From Bacillus sp. HNG (GTDB lineage Bacteria > Bacillota > Bacilli > Bacillales > Bacillaceae_L), in NCBI RefSeq assembly GCF_003400205.1, contig NZ_QUQV01000005.1, forward strand, positions 124,001 to 188,000: a DNA stretch of 64,000 nt, read 5' to 3'. Both the position numbers and the translations under genes were made by a program. The notes beneath the pieces are model-generated. The model did no database searches and was not told the origin of the DNA. It saw nothing but the letters and a program-made list of their open reading frames with translations. Shown here one piece after another: positions 1 through 8,136 of the stretch. Positions within the stretch are counted from its first letter, which is position 1. Each line of letters opens with the position of its first letter.

Positions 1-179
1 GCTTTCTGGAAAACATCTTCATCCACTTCTGCTTTTACAACGACTCCCTGGATAAAGCCTGTCCCATCTCGAAGCTGTAAAAAGGCAATCTTTCCGCTTG
101 ATCGTTTGTTTGCTAACCAAGCACCGATTCTAACCTCTTCACCCACATATTTATTAACATCAGAAATAGTTATTTTCAC
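1..179 (-). CDS. asnS: Asparaginyl-tRNA synthetase, N-terminal part only
   Basis: Only the first 59 codons are inside the window; the gene runs off the left edge. Translation from a GTG at 179 gives [20 protein letters not shown] and then a run containing [20 protein letters not shown], the OB-fold anticodon-binding domain of class IIb AsnRS. The enzyme charges tRNA-Asn with asparagine in the cytosol. A strong Shine-Dalgarno (GGAGGG, 185-190) precedes the GTG; the overlapping TTG at 181 is followed directly by a stop and is excluded. The gene lies downstream of aspB in the same direction, the usual Bacillus aspB-asnS order. Confidence 0.93.
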   Translation of the reverse strand, partial: MKITISDVNKYVGEEVRIGAWLANKRSSGKIAFLQLRDGTGFIQGVVVKAEVDEDVFQK

Positions 180-271
180 AATTGTCCCTCCAAAACCGTA
201 AACCTTATGTATAAATGCCTAATTTACCTACTTCATTATACATTTGTTAAGTTCATGAATCAAGAAATACC

Positions 272-320
272 ATGGGGACGTTCCTTTGGTTGCGTAAGAA
301 CCAATCGAATCGTCCCCCAT
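272..320. repeat. Nested imperfect inverted repeat between aspB and asnS
   Basis: Outer arms ATGGGGACG (272-280) and CGTCCCCCAT (311-320) enclose a second stem TGGTT/AACCA around a 7-nt loop. No U-tract follows on either strand, so it is not a clear terminator. The GGGGACG-type palindrome resembles a short REP-like unit common in Bacillus intergenic regions; that comparison is from memory. It may form an RNA hairpin in an aspB-asnS transcript. Confidence 0.5.
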
Positions 321-331
321 TATCAAGAATG

Positions 332-1513
332 CTACATTTTTTCTTCAACAAATGTATGAATACGTTTAATCGCTTCTTCCAATAGGTCTAAAGATGTTGC
401 ATAAGATAAGCGCATATTATCTGGTGAACCAAAACCGGATCCTGGAACAACTGCAACGAGCGCTTCCTCTAATAAAGCCTTCGCAAAATCATCCACATTA
501 TTATAACCAGTCAATTCGGCACACTTTTTCGCATTTGGAAATAGATAAAAAGCTCCCTGTGGCTTGATACATGATATGCCAGGTATGCTTACTAATTTAT
601 CGTAAATCACGTCTAAACGCTGTTCAAATGCCTGTCTCATTATTTCAACCGGTTCTTGATTGCCTTCATAAGCAGCTAGAGCCGCATATTGTGCAATTGA
701 TGTTGGATTCGAAATGCTATGACTTGAAAGATCTGTCATACTTTTGATAATTTCCTGTGGACCTGCCGCATAACCGATTCTCCAACCAGTCATTGAATGT
801 GACTTAGAAAGACCATTGATGATAATTGTCTTTGCCTTCACTTCTTCACTAACCTGCGCAATTGATGTATGTGTAGCCCCAAAATATACAAGTTTTTCAT
901 ATATTTCATCTGAAACAATCCAAATATTATGCTTCACACATAATTCACCGATAGCTTGCAGTTCTTCTTTCGAATAAAGCATACCAGTTGGGTTACTTGG
1001 TGAATTTAAGATTAGAGCAACAGTTTTATCTGTAATTGCAGCTTCAAGCTGGTCTACAGTCACTTTAAATTGATTTTCTTCTTTACCTTCTACATATACA
1101 GGTACACCTTCTGCAAGCTTTACTTGCTCAGGATAGCTAACCCAGTAAGGTGTTGGAATAATAACTTCATCATCTTTATCTAGAAGAACTTGGAATAAGG
1201 CATATAATACAAACTTTGCACCCGAACCAACTATCACTTCATTTGCTTTATATTCTAATTGTTGGTCATTTAAAAGCTTTTTACAAATCGCTTGTTTTAA
1301 TGCAGGTAATCCCGCCGAAGGTGTGTATTTAGTATGCCCTTCTCTCATTGCCTTTACTGCTGCCTCGATTATATAATCTGGTGTATTAAAATCCGGCTCA
1401 CCAGCACCAAGGCCAATTACATCATGACCTTCAGCTTTCAATTCTTTTGCTTTTGCTGTTATAGCAAGTGTTGAAGAAGGTGTTAAGGCTGCTACTCTGT
1501 TTGCTAATTTCAA
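332..1513 (-). CDS. aspB: Aspartate aminotransferase (class I, PLP-dependent)
   Basis: Interconverts oxaloacetate plus glutamate and aspartate plus 2-oxoglutarate in the cytosol. The 393-aa product has fold type I aminotransferase landmarks in order: GAGEPDFNTPDYI near residue 37, NSPSNPTG near 170, SDEIYEKL near 200 and the PLP-lysine segment GLSKSHSMTGWRIGYA near 234-249. Length equals B. subtilis AspB. The start is a TTG at 1513 behind a good ribosome site (GGAGGGG, spacing 8). It follows ypmA-ypmB and precedes asnS, so aspartate supply and Asn-tRNA charging are encoded together. Confidence 0.95.
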   Translation of the reverse strand: MKLANRVAALTPSSTLAITAKAKELKAEGHDVIGLGAGEPDFNTPDYIIEAAVKAMREGHTKYTPSAGLPALKQAICKKLLNDQQLEYKANEVIVGSGAKFVLYALFQVLLDKDDEVIIPTPYWVSYPEQVKLAEGVPVYVEGKEENQFKVTVDQLEAAITDKTVALILNSPSNPTGMLYSKEELQAIGELCVKHNIWIVSDEIYEKLVYFGATHTSIAQVSEEVKAKTIIINGLSKSHSMTGWRIGYAAGPQEIIKSMTDLSSHSISNPTSIAQYAALAAYEGNQEPVEIMRQAFEQRLDVIYDKLVSIPGISCIKPQGAFYLFPNAKKCAELTGYNNVDDFAKALLEEALVAVVPGSGFGSPDNMRLSYATSLDLLEEAIKRIHTFVEEKM

Positions 1514-1532
1514 TGGTATTCCCCTCCACGTA

Positions 1533-2006
1533 TTATGGTTTTATTGAATTTCGATATTTACCATTTTCAAAATACAGCTTATGGTAGGTCAAACGATTAT
1601 CACTATCAATATAAATAATTTCCCATATTGGAATATTATCTTCGAGTCCAAGCTTAACGGAACGAATTTCTTGTGGATTTCGCTCACTTTTTAAAATAGC
1701 TAGTGCTTTATTTTCTGTAATTCCATCACGTTTAAAGCGTGTTACGATTTCCCCTTTTTTCTGCGGAATCCAAGCAATTATTGTTTCATCTTCATTATTT
1801 TTTCCGATGACAACTTGATATGCTTTTGTCCCCAGATATGTATAACTATCTTCTATTTTTTCAATTGGCGTCTTTTCAAGTGCGATTTTGTTTCCTTTTG
1901 CTGCAGCGTTATTAAGCGGCTCAAGAGCCGATTGATAAATGTTAACTCCTCTCCAAATAATAAAGATAAGGAGGACGACGAGTATCCCAATGATCCATTT
2001 TTTCAT
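1533..2006 (-). CDS. ypmB: YpmB / TseB-like cell-wall elongation regulator
   Basis: 157 aa. Residues 4-20 form one hydrophobic membrane anchor (IIGILVVLLIFIIW), followed by an extracytoplasmic domain of about 130 residues with a PepSY-like pattern. B. subtilis YpmB (TseB) is a membrane-anchored partner of the elongasome transpeptidase PBP2A; that role is known from the family, not from this sequence. The gene starts 15 nt after the ypmA stop and lies 19 nt upstream of aspB, so the three are probably cotranscribed. The ribosome site is weak, suggesting translational coupling to ypmA. Confidence 0.85.
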   Translation of the reverse strand: MKKWIIGILVVLLIFIIWRGVNIYQSALEPLNNAAAKGNKIALEKTPIEKIEDSYTYLGTKAYQVVIGKNNEDETIIAWIPQKKGEIVTRFKRDGITENKALAILKSERNPQEIRSVKLGLEDNIPIWEIIYIDSDNRLTYHKLYFENGKYRNSIKP

Positions 2007-2021
2007 ATTTTATTCACTACT

Positions 2022-2192
2022 TTACGTACGATAAATTGTAAATACTGCTTTATTTTGATCATCTCGATCAAGCGCAAGACCAAACATGAGATCTTCATGC
2101 TTCAATGTACGATTTAATAAGTCAACTATTTTATATAAATCAGGTGTATTTTGAATTTTAACGGTCGATAGAACTTCTATCTTACTTTCCAA
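2022..2192 (-). CDS. ypmA: YpmA family small protein (DUF4264-type)
   Basis: A 56-aa product read from a TTG at 2192: it begins MESKIEVLSTVKIQNTPDLY and ends in KAVFTIYRT. It matches my memory of B. subtilis YpmA in length and in the MFGLALD motif. A ribosome site (GGGAGAG, 2201-2208) lies upstream. The function of the family is unknown. It heads the ypmA-ypmB-aspB-asnS run. Confidence 0.85.
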   Translation of the reverse strand: MESKIEVLSTVKIQNTPDLYKIVDLLNRTLKHEDLMFGLALDRDDQNKAVFTIYRT

Positions 2193-2343
2193 GCAAGAGC
2201 TCTCCCTTCATTCATCACAAATTTTACTACTCATACGTTCCACGTATCGGGCAACAATAGTAGTACTACAACATTACAGTTGAAGTTGTCTACGTTTTAT
2301 TGCCTTACATCATTATAACAGGTGTATTACCATTCACAATATA

Positions 2344-2527
2344 GTTTTTTTCAGTTCGGGATATATCCCGACTGAAAAAAACAGCCTCCGGCGGATGCCT
2401 GAATTTTTCAAAGGAAATTCGAGCATAAGATCAAAGACTAAGAACGCCACTTCCTGTGGCAACGTCTTTGTGACCCCACCTCGTGTGGGCCTAAAAAATC
2501 GGGCGCAAATACGCCAAGGCACATTTG
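2344..2527 (-). repeat. Intergenic repeat family A, copy 1 (module-bearing)
   Basis: Read on the minus strand it starts at AAATGTGCCTTGGCG, carries the paired-hairpin module (CCCACACGAGGTGGG, then a 37-nt core at 2433-2469 whose outer stem is AAAGAC/GTCTTT) and ends in a long hairpin with arms GTTTTTTTCAG and CTGAAAAAAAC (2344-2382). Copies A2 (26246-26436) and A3 (32714-32896) are homologous. It fills the 400-bp gap between dinG and ypmA together with the ypmA upstream region. An apparent 74-aa reading frame across it is only the repeat. Confidence 0.85.
2433..2469 (-). repeat. 37-nt nested hairpin core, copy in A1
   Basis: Minus-strand order: outer arm AAAGAC, spacer GTT, inner arm GCCAC, loop AGGAA, inner arm GTGGC, 7-nt spacer GTTCTTA, outer arm GTCTTT. 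The outer stem differs from the copy in A2 by a G-C to A-T change on both sides, so pairing is kept. Total length is 37 nt, as in the other four copies. Confidence 0.85.
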
Positions 2528-2593
2528 TTTTCAATAAAAAATTAACTCCTAATCCCATGCCTTAACCTGTCATATGACAGGTCTTTTTAATAC

Positions 2594-5362
2594 CTATAGC
2601 CAATCCTCAACATCCTTTAAAAGCTCATTAAGTGATTTGTGGAAAAATTTCATCTTTGGTACAGATGTGAGAAATTTTTTTCCATACTTTGTTGAGACAA
2701 TCCGGCGATCCAGAATAAAAATTACCCCTTTATCGTTTTCGGACCGAATTAGCCTACCAACGCCTTGTTTAAAACGGATGATAGCATCCGGTAGCGAGAG
2801 CTCTCTAAAGGTGTCTCCACCCTTTTCTTCAATCTCCCTGGCACGTGCAGTGTACATCGGATCATTTGGCGGTGCAAACGGAAGCCTTACGATAACGAGC
2901 GCACTCAAATCCTCTCCAGGAATATCCACACCTTCCCAGAAACTACTCGTTCCAAGAAGAATCGCCTTATCAAAGGCTTGAAAATTTTTTGTTAATTTTG
3001 CCCGACTGCCGCCACTTATACTTTGAGCAATTAATACAAACTGTTCAAGCAGTACTCTATTTTTTAAATTCATATATGTCTTTTGCAACATTTCATAAGA
3101 TGTAAACAACACAAGCATGCGACCATTTGTTTTATTCGCTATTTTAGCAATTTGATCTGAAATCGAATCAACAAACTCATCCTGAGAAACAGAATTGATT
3201 AGTGGTATATCTGTTGGTACCATTAGTGCTGCTTGACGCTCAAAATCAAATGGTGATGGTATCGATAACGTAATAGGTTGAAAATCAGCTAACCCAAGTT
3301 TTTCAATCATGTAGGCAAATGAATCATCCACCGTTAACGTTGCTGATGTCATGACAACACTTTTCTTAAAAGTAAAAAATTGATCAGCTAAAAATTCTGA
3401 GATGTCTGTCGGTTCTACTAGAATAGCTGCCGAGTTGACAGGACCTTTTGGATCGATTTCAATCCATCTTAGCTGTTGCTGATTGACGCTCATAATATTT
3501 TCAATTATCGAGCACTTTTCCATTAATAAGTCGATCGTTAATAAATAATCATTAAATAACCCAATTTGTAATGGAGTAAATAAGGACTTATTTTGAATTA
3601 TCTGCTGTTTTTGATAGTTGACTTTATTTACAAGCTCTTTTTTAAATATGTTGAGCTTTGTTAGTTGCTCAATTGCTTCCCGCCAATATTCACCATATTC
3701 ATGTATAGGATGAAGAATATATTGAATTCGATTCTTTTCTCTTTCTTCTTGCTGTTTCATTAAAACATGACTGCGTATCATTCGAAAAAAATCATTAGCT
3801 GCTGCTTTTATATCCTTAATGAGTTGATTCACTCGTAAAAAAGAGTCTATTTCAAATCCGTTTTTTTCCATAAGCTTCGATGTCTTTGCAAGCAAGTCAT
3901 TTGTCTCCAGCAGTCCAATTCTCATGAGGACGGAATGGATCGATAAATAATGAACATGATAGCCAAGCTGTCGTTTTGCCAAAGCTTCGAAATGATGGGC
4001 TTCATCTAGTATTAAATACTCGTACTGTGGAAGAATTTCAAAATGATTGTCTAAATCCTGTAAGAGTAATGCGTGATTTGTAATCACGATATCCGCTTTT
4101 TCAGCCGCTTTCTTTGCTTTTTGATAAAAACACCTTGATTCCCAAATGGGATCTTCCAATCCAGGATGTTCAACTGTACATTTCACTCGTTCCCATAATA
4201 GCTTGCCACCTGACGGTAAATTAATTTCGTCAATATCCCCTGTTTTTGTTTCTGTTAACCATACTAAAATTTGTGCTTTTGTTAACACTTCATCATAATT
4301 ATCTGTGTTCTCATAAAGAATTTGTTCAAATTTTCTTAAAGAGAGGTAATTCCCTCTTCCTTTTAAAAGCGCAGCATCAAAGTCAAATGAGAGGATGTCA
4401 CGCAATTTGACAATATCTTTTTCTAAAAGCTGATGCTGTAGCTGTAGAGTATTCGTACTTATCAGGCAGCGACCCTTCATTTTAGAGATATAAATCGCTG
4501 GCAGTAAATATGCGATGGATTTACCTATCCCTGTACCCGCTTCAATCATAGCATGCTGGTTTGTTTCCATTGCATGGTGTATCGTCTGTACCATTTCTAG
4601 CTGACCTTGACGAAACGGAAAGTCGTGAATCACTGAGTGAAATATCTCAGTATATGTATAGCTTTTTTGTTTTCGTTTTTCTTTTTGTTTGGTGATTTTA
4701 TGAAGTGCAAGTCCACGATAGATATCAAATTTCGTATTCTTTTCAACATATTTTGACTTTTCATCTAGAATCTCACTTAAAATTTCACGAATATCACTTT
4801 TGAAAAAGCTTGACAGTGAATATAGCTTTTGAATCGTTACAAGCGGTAGTCGTTCGATCTTATGTAAAATTTTCAAAAGAATTTCAGCTGTTACTTCAGC
4901 ATCACTATCGGCTTGATGAGGATTTTCATGGGTTAATGATAAAGACTCAGCAAGTTGACCCAGTTTGTAGCTATCTGCTAAAGGTAGCATTACTCTAGAT
5001 AGTTCAACCGTATCGATGGTAAGACAATGAAAATTTTCAAACCCACACTGTGCTAATTCTTCCTGCAGAAACGAATAATCAAAAGGGACATTATGAGCTA
5101 CAAAATAGGAATCCTGAAACATTGAAATAATTTCAGGTGCAACGATTGAAAAATCAGGTGCATTGGCAACCACTTCATTAGAAATACCCGTAAATTGTTC
5201 AATAAAAACAGGTATGTCCTGTTTCGGATTGACGAAGGTTGCAAATCTTTCAACGATTTCTCCATCTTCAATCACGACCGCTGCAAACTGTATGATTTTA
5301 TCGCCTTTTTTTGGAGAGTTCCCGGTTGTTTCTAGGTCTACTACGACAAAGCGTTTTTTCAT
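2594..5362 (-). CDS. dinG: DinG/YpvA-type exonuclease-helicase-like protein
   Basis: 922 aa. Residues 1-160 are a DEDDh 3'-5' exonuclease domain (VVVDLETTG near the N-terminus, HNVPFDYSFL, HQADSDAEVT). The rest is an XPD/DinG-like SF2 helicase: Walker A AGTGIGKS near 275, DEAHH near 455 and the C-terminal QGVGRLIRS. Only two cysteines (VKCTVEHPG and SRCFYQKA) remain in the region that holds four iron-sulfur ligands in E. coli DinG, and the usual first Cys after GRGNY is Ser. This agrees with Gram-positive DinG proteins known to act as nucleases rather than Fe-S helicases. The ATG at 5362 is preferred because AGGAGG sits 8 nt upstream; the GTG at 5371 overlaps it. Confidence 0.93.
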   Translation of the reverse strand: MKKRFVVVDLETTGNSPKKGDKIIQFAAVVIEDGEIVERFATFVNPKQDIPVFIEQFTGISNEVVANAPDFSIVAPEIISMFQDSYFVAHNVPFDYSFLQEELAQCGFENFHCLTIDTVELSRVMLPLADSYKLGQLAESLSLTHENPHQADSDAEVTAEILLKILHKIERLPLVTIQKLYSLSSFFKSDIREILSEILDEKSKYVEKNTKFDIYRGLALHKITKQKEKRKQKSYTYTEIFHSVIHDFPFRQGQLEMVQTIHHAMETNQHAMIEAGTGIGKSIAYLLPAIYISKMKGRCLISTNTLQLQHQLLEKDIVKLRDILSFDFDAALLKGRGNYLSLRKFEQILYENTDNYDEVLTKAQILVWLTETKTGDIDEINLPSGGKLLWERVKCTVEHPGLEDPIWESRCFYQKAKKAAEKADIVITNHALLLQDLDNHFEILPQYEYLILDEAHHFEALAKRQLGYHVHYLSIHSVLMRIGLLETNDLLAKTSKLMEKNGFEIDSFLRVNQLIKDIKAAANDFFRMIRSHVLMKQQEEREKNRIQYILHPIHEYGEYWREAIEQLTKLNIFKKELVNKVNYQKQQIIQNKSLFTPLQIGLFNDYLLTIDLLMEKCSIIENIMSVNQQQLRWIEIDPKGPVNSAAILVEPTDISEFLADQFFTFKKSVVMTSATLTVDDSFAYMIEKLGLADFQPITLSIPSPFDFERQAALMVPTDIPLINSVSQDEFVDSISDQIAKIANKTNGRMLVLFTSYEMLQKTYMNLKNRVLLEQFVLIAQSISGGSRAKLTKNFQAFDKAILLGTSSFWEGVDIPGEDLSALVIVRLPFAPPNDPMYTARAREIEEKGGDTFRELSLPDAIIRFKQGVGRLIRSENDKGVIFILDRRIVSTKYGKKFLTSVPKMKFFHKSLNELLKDVEDWL

Positions 5363-5383
5363 TGGTGCCACCTCCTAACACAA

Positions 5384-5404
5384 ACGCCCCCAAATTGGGG
5401 GCGT
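5384..5404 (-). terminator. Hairpin after panD
   Basis: Perfect 8-bp stem ACGCCCCC/GGGGGCGT with a 5-nt loop, followed on the minus strand by TTTGTGTT. It ends the panBCD run before dinG. The T-tract is short, so some readthrough into dinG is possible. Confidence 0.7.
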
Positions 5405-5413
5405 GTATACCGT

Positions 5414-5797
5414 TTATAGAACAGTTGCAGCTGGTTCTTCAAAGATTAGTTCTTTAATTTGGTTGTTTTCGTTCATAATCGCTACTCTTGGCCTATGATT
5501 TTCTATTTTTTCCTCAGGTACAATTGCATATGAGATGACAATTATGACATCCCCCTCTTGTACAAGACGAGCGGCAGCACCGTTTAAACAAAATACACCG
5601 CTTCCTCTTTCACCAGGAATAATATATGTTTCAAGTCGAGCCCCATTATTATTATTTACAATTTGAACTTTTTCATTAGCGACCATTCCGACTGCATCTA
5701 ATATATCTTCATCTATCGTAATACTACCTACATAGTTTAAGTTTGCTTCTGTAACACGTGCTCTGTGTATTTTTGCGTTCATCATTGTACGGAACAT
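5414..5797 (-). CDS. panD: Aspartate 1-decarboxylase precursor
   Basis: 127 aa, the family's usual length. Converts L-aspartate to beta-alanine for pantothenate. The protein is a self-cleaving pyruvoyl enzyme: Gly24-Ser25 in YVGSITID is the known cleavage site, and Ser25 becomes the pyruvoyl group. Tyr and Lys residues at the N-terminal [14 protein letters not shown] match the family. Start ATG at 5797 with SD AAGGGGGAG. It is the last gene of panB-panC-panD. Confidence 0.97.
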   Translation of the reverse strand: MFRTMMNAKIHRARVTEANLNYVGSITIDEDILDAVGMVANEKVQIVNNNNGARLETYIIPGERGSGVFCLNGAAARLVQEGDVIIVISYAIVPEEKIENHRPRVAIMNENNQIKELIFEEPAATVL

Positions 5798-5850
5798 GAT
5801 GCTCCCCCTTGAATCTTTAGGATTTCCAATAAAAAGTGTATTAACAGTTT

Positions 5851-6696
5851 CTATACATCAAAAGTAATATTATCAATAAGTCTTGCTTTTGTAAACTTGA
5901 CAGCTAGTGCAATAATAATTTTTCCCTTTAGCTCAATAACCTCATCAAGCTCCGGATAACGATACATTTCAACATAATCGATAACCCCTGATGTATGTGC
6001 TGAAATATGTTTTTTTATTAATTCCTCAATCACTTTTGGATTTCGTTCTCCCTTATCTATCTCTCGTTTTGCGATTTGAAGGCTTTCATATAGTCTTGGT
6101 GCTTCTAACCTCTCTTGTGCAGTTAAATTAATATTACGAGAGCTTTTCGCAAGTCCATCCTCTTCACGAACAATTTCCACTGGTACAAGAGTTATTGGAA
6201 AATTGAAATCTATGAGCAATCCATCAACAACGGCGACCTGCTGAGCGTCTTTTAAACCAAAATAGGCTCGGTCTGGCTGTACGATATTAAATAATTTGAC
6301 AAGAACTGTGGCAACTCCATCAAAATGGCCATTACGCTTCCTTCCGCATAATACATTAATTCTTGAATGGACGACCGCGGTAAGAGACATCTTTATTGGA
6401 TACATTTCTTCAGTACTTGGATGAAAAAGAACATCCACACCATTGTTCTCTGCTAATTTACAATCTTTTTCAAAATCACGAGGATAGGAATCGAAATCCT
6501 CGTTTGGACCGAATTGAAGTGGATTCACAAAAATACTCACAGCTAGTACATCATTTTCACTTCTCGCCTTATTTATTAAGGTTAAATGTCCTTCATGAAG
6601 ATACCCCATTGTTGGTACGAATCCGATTGTTTTTCCCTCTTGCTTTAATGATTTCATATATTGCTGCATTTCCTGGATCGATGTGATGACTTTCAT
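5851..6696 (-). CDS. panC: Pantothenate synthetase
   Basis: 281 aa. ATP-dependent condensation of pantoate and beta-alanine to pantothenate. The nucleotidyltransferase HIGH-type motif is HEGH at 34-37 in [12 protein letters not shown], and the KMSKS-equivalent is KSSRNINL near 190. GLKDAQQ near 150 is the family's conserved substrate-binding run. Start ATG 6696 lies 2 nt after the panB stop with SD GGGGG inside the panB end, so translation is coupled. Confidence 0.97.
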   Translation of the reverse strand: MKVITSIQEMQQYMKSLKQEGKTIGFVPTMGYLHEGHLTLINKARSENDVLAVSIFVNPLQFGPNEDFDSYPRDFEKDCKLAENNGVDVLFHPSTEEMYPIKMSLTAVVHSRINVLCGRKRNGHFDGVATVLVKLFNIVQPDRAYFGLKDAQQVAVVDGLLIDFNFPITLVPVEIVREEDGLAKSSRNINLTAQERLEAPRLYESLQIAKREIDKGERNPKVIEELIKKHISAHTSGVIDYVEMYRYPELDEVIELKGKIIIALAVKFTKARLIDNITFDV

Positions 6697-6698
6697 GT

Positions 6699-7532
6699 TT
6701 ATTTTCCCCCGTAAAGATTAGCAAGTTCTTCTTCTTTCATTGTGTACGTGTTTTTTTCTTCTGGGAAAGAACGTGCTTTTACCTCATCCACATAATTTGA
6801 GAGTCCTTGTAAAATTGGCTCATTCACTGAGGCATATTGTTTTACAAACTTTGGAACACGATCAACCCCATATGAAATCACATCATGAAATACTAGAACT
6901 TGACCATCCGTTTGGTTACCAGCACCAATACCAATTGTAGGAATTGAAACGTTGTTTGTCACTTCTTCACCTAATTGTTTCGGCACGCATTCTAATACTA
7001 AAGCAATTGCTCCTGCTTCCTCGACTTTTTTTGCATCCTCAATTAACTGTCTTGCGCTTTCTGCATCTTTTCCTTGCACCTTATAACCACCTAATACTCC
7101 TACTGCCTGTGGTGTTAAACCAAGATGTGCGACGACAGGAATTCCTGCTTCTGTTAAAGACGAAATGGTATAAATGACGTCCTTTGCTCCCTCAACTTTA
7201 ACAGCATGGGCTCCAGATTCTTGAATAATCCGTGCTGCATTTTTCAACGTTTCAGAACGCGAAACATGATAAGACATAAATGGCATATCCGTTACAATAA
7301 ATGTATTCTTTGCCCCACGTTTTACGGCCTTAGTATGATGAATCATATCATCTACTGTTACTGGTATAGTAGAATCATAGCCTAATACAACCATCCCTAA
7401 TGAATCACCGACAAGGATCATATCCACACCGGCTTCTTCTGCAAGCTTAGCAGATGGATAATCATAGGCTGTCAACATGACGATTGGCTCTTTCCTTTGT
7501 TTCATTTTCAAAAATTCCGTTGTTTGTTTCAT
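6699..7532 (-). CDS. panB: 3-methyl-2-oxobutanoate hydroxymethyltransferase
   Basis: 277 aa, identical in length to B. subtilis PanB. Transfers a hydroxymethyl group from 5,10-methylene-THF to 2-oxoisovalerate, giving ketopantoate. TIM barrel with Mg-binding VGDSLGMV (Asp43) and the catalytic-region LECVP near 180. Two ATG codons are adjacent (7535 and 7532) behind AAAGGAGG; the second has 8-nt spacing and gives the family length. Upstream frame extension to 7568 lacks a ribosome site. It is the first gene of panBCD, behind a leader with its own terminator. Confidence 0.96.
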   Translation of the reverse strand: MKQTTEFLKMKQRKEPIVMLTAYDYPSAKLAEEAGVDMILVGDSLGMVVLGYDSTIPVTVDDMIHHTKAVKRGAKNTFIVTDMPFMSYHVSRSETLKNAARIIQESGAHAVKVEGAKDVIYTISSLTEAGIPVVAHLGLTPQAVGVLGGYKVQGKDAESARQLIEDAKKVEEAGAIALVLECVPKQLGEEVTNNVSIPTIGIGAGNQTDGQVLVFHDVISYGVDRVPKFVKQYASVNEPILQGLSNYVDEVKARSFPEEKNTYTMKEEELANLYGGK

Positions 7533-7668
7533 CATTTTTTCCTCCTTTTGGCTTTTAGAAGTAAACAACCCTTCATTAAAGTCGCCTTGCTCAAGTATCC
7601 CTTGAGTTTCCTAAAAGAGGAGATGAAAAGACCGATTCGTGGTAGTTTTTTGCGTAAATATAGTAAAA

Positions 7669-7699
7669 AATCCTTCTTTCAAATAGAGAAAGAAGGATT
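7669..7699 (-). terminator. Intrinsic terminator inside the panB leader
   Basis: Perfect 12-bp stem AATCCTTCTTTC/GAAAGAAGGATT with a 7-nt loop, followed on the minus strand by TTTTTTACT. It lies 137 nt before the panB start and about 128 nt after a predicted start of transcription, so it reads as an attenuator within the pan leader rather than the end of birA. Confidence 0.75.
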
Positions 7700-7827
7700 G
7701 AACATGAATAAGTTCGGTAAATTTCATCCCTCTGTCCCAGTCCAACGGATCAAGGCAGAATACAATTGTGAATTGCATTGGTAAAAATTAAAGCTCGGTG
7801 TAGTTCCATAAAGGATACCACCCATCA
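7700..7827 (-). promoter_or_regulatory. Candidate structured 5' leader of panBCD
   Basis: The minus-strand sequence between the TATAAT at 7834-7839 and the terminator at 7669-7699 can fold into hairpins. One is GGTGGTATCC with GGAACTACACC. A second is the ATCC...GGAT stem around GTTGGACTGGGACAGAG. A known candidate RNA class, the 'pan' motif, occurs upstream of panB in Firmicutes, and placement fits; I could not verify the consensus by eye. No T-box signature is present. Confidence 0.5.
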
Positions 7828-7833
7828 CTTTGA

Positions 7834-7839
7834 ATTATA
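7834..7839 (-). promoter_or_regulatory. Putative -10 element of the panBCD promoter
   Basis: Perfect TATAAT on the minus strand, preceded by a T-rich run. The -35 region is poor (GTAGAA at the right distance), so this call rests mostly on the -10 and on position. Confidence 0.5.
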
Positions 7840-7881
7840 TAAAAGATTCTCATTCTTTTCTACACTTTATTTTTAAATACG

Positions 7882-8136
7882 TGTTCAAAAAGGAGGTTAA
7901 AAAAGACCACGCCGGCTAATAACGCCACGTCCTGTGGCGTCGCCGGCACTAGCACTTCCTGTAAGTCGAAAGTTCGAGGCGGCGCTGCTTTGAGTAGAGG
8001 AACGTATGCTTTTAATACGTGAGCAGATTTTCTCGCACGCAGGAAAAGCGATTTTCTTTTCCAAGGAACGCAAAAGCAAGCCAACGAAGAAATTCGATGT
8101 GTCATTTTTACCTGACTTTTTGAACAACCTTTTTAA
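7882..8136 (-). repeat. Intergenic repeat family C, copy 1 (module-bearing)
   Basis: About 255 bp with imperfect terminal inverted repeats: GTGTTCAAAAAGGAGGTTAA at the left and the reverse complement of a TTGTTCAAAAAGTCAGGT run at the right. Copy C2 (20108-20240) matches in the opposite orientation, sharing CGAATTTCTTCGTTGGCTTG and GCGCCGCCTCGAACTT. C1 alone holds the 37-nt core (7911-7947). The right end touches the birA stop codon. Frames of 76-81 codons across it are by-products of the repeat. Confidence 0.8.
7911..7947 (-). repeat. 37-nt nested hairpin core, copy in C1
   Basis: Minus-strand order: outer arm GCCGGC, spacer GAC, inner hairpin GCCAC with loop AGGAC and GTGGC, 7-nt spacer GTTATTA, outer arm GCCGGC. 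The outer stem is unrelated to those in families A and B yet fully paired, and the length is again 37 nt. Confidence 0.85.

Noticed and set aside
2334-2558. 74-codon frame on the minus strand
   Set aside because: Lies inside repeat A1, with no ribosome site and no homologue that I recognise.
7704-7784. 26-residue plus-strand peptide MNKFGKFHPSVPVQ and on
   Set aside because: Lies in the pan leader on the opposite strand with no ribosome site; not supported as a gene.
7540-7840. T-box riboswitch in the pan leader
   Set aside because: No AGGGUGGNACCGCG-type antiterminator motif and no link between panB and a tRNA.
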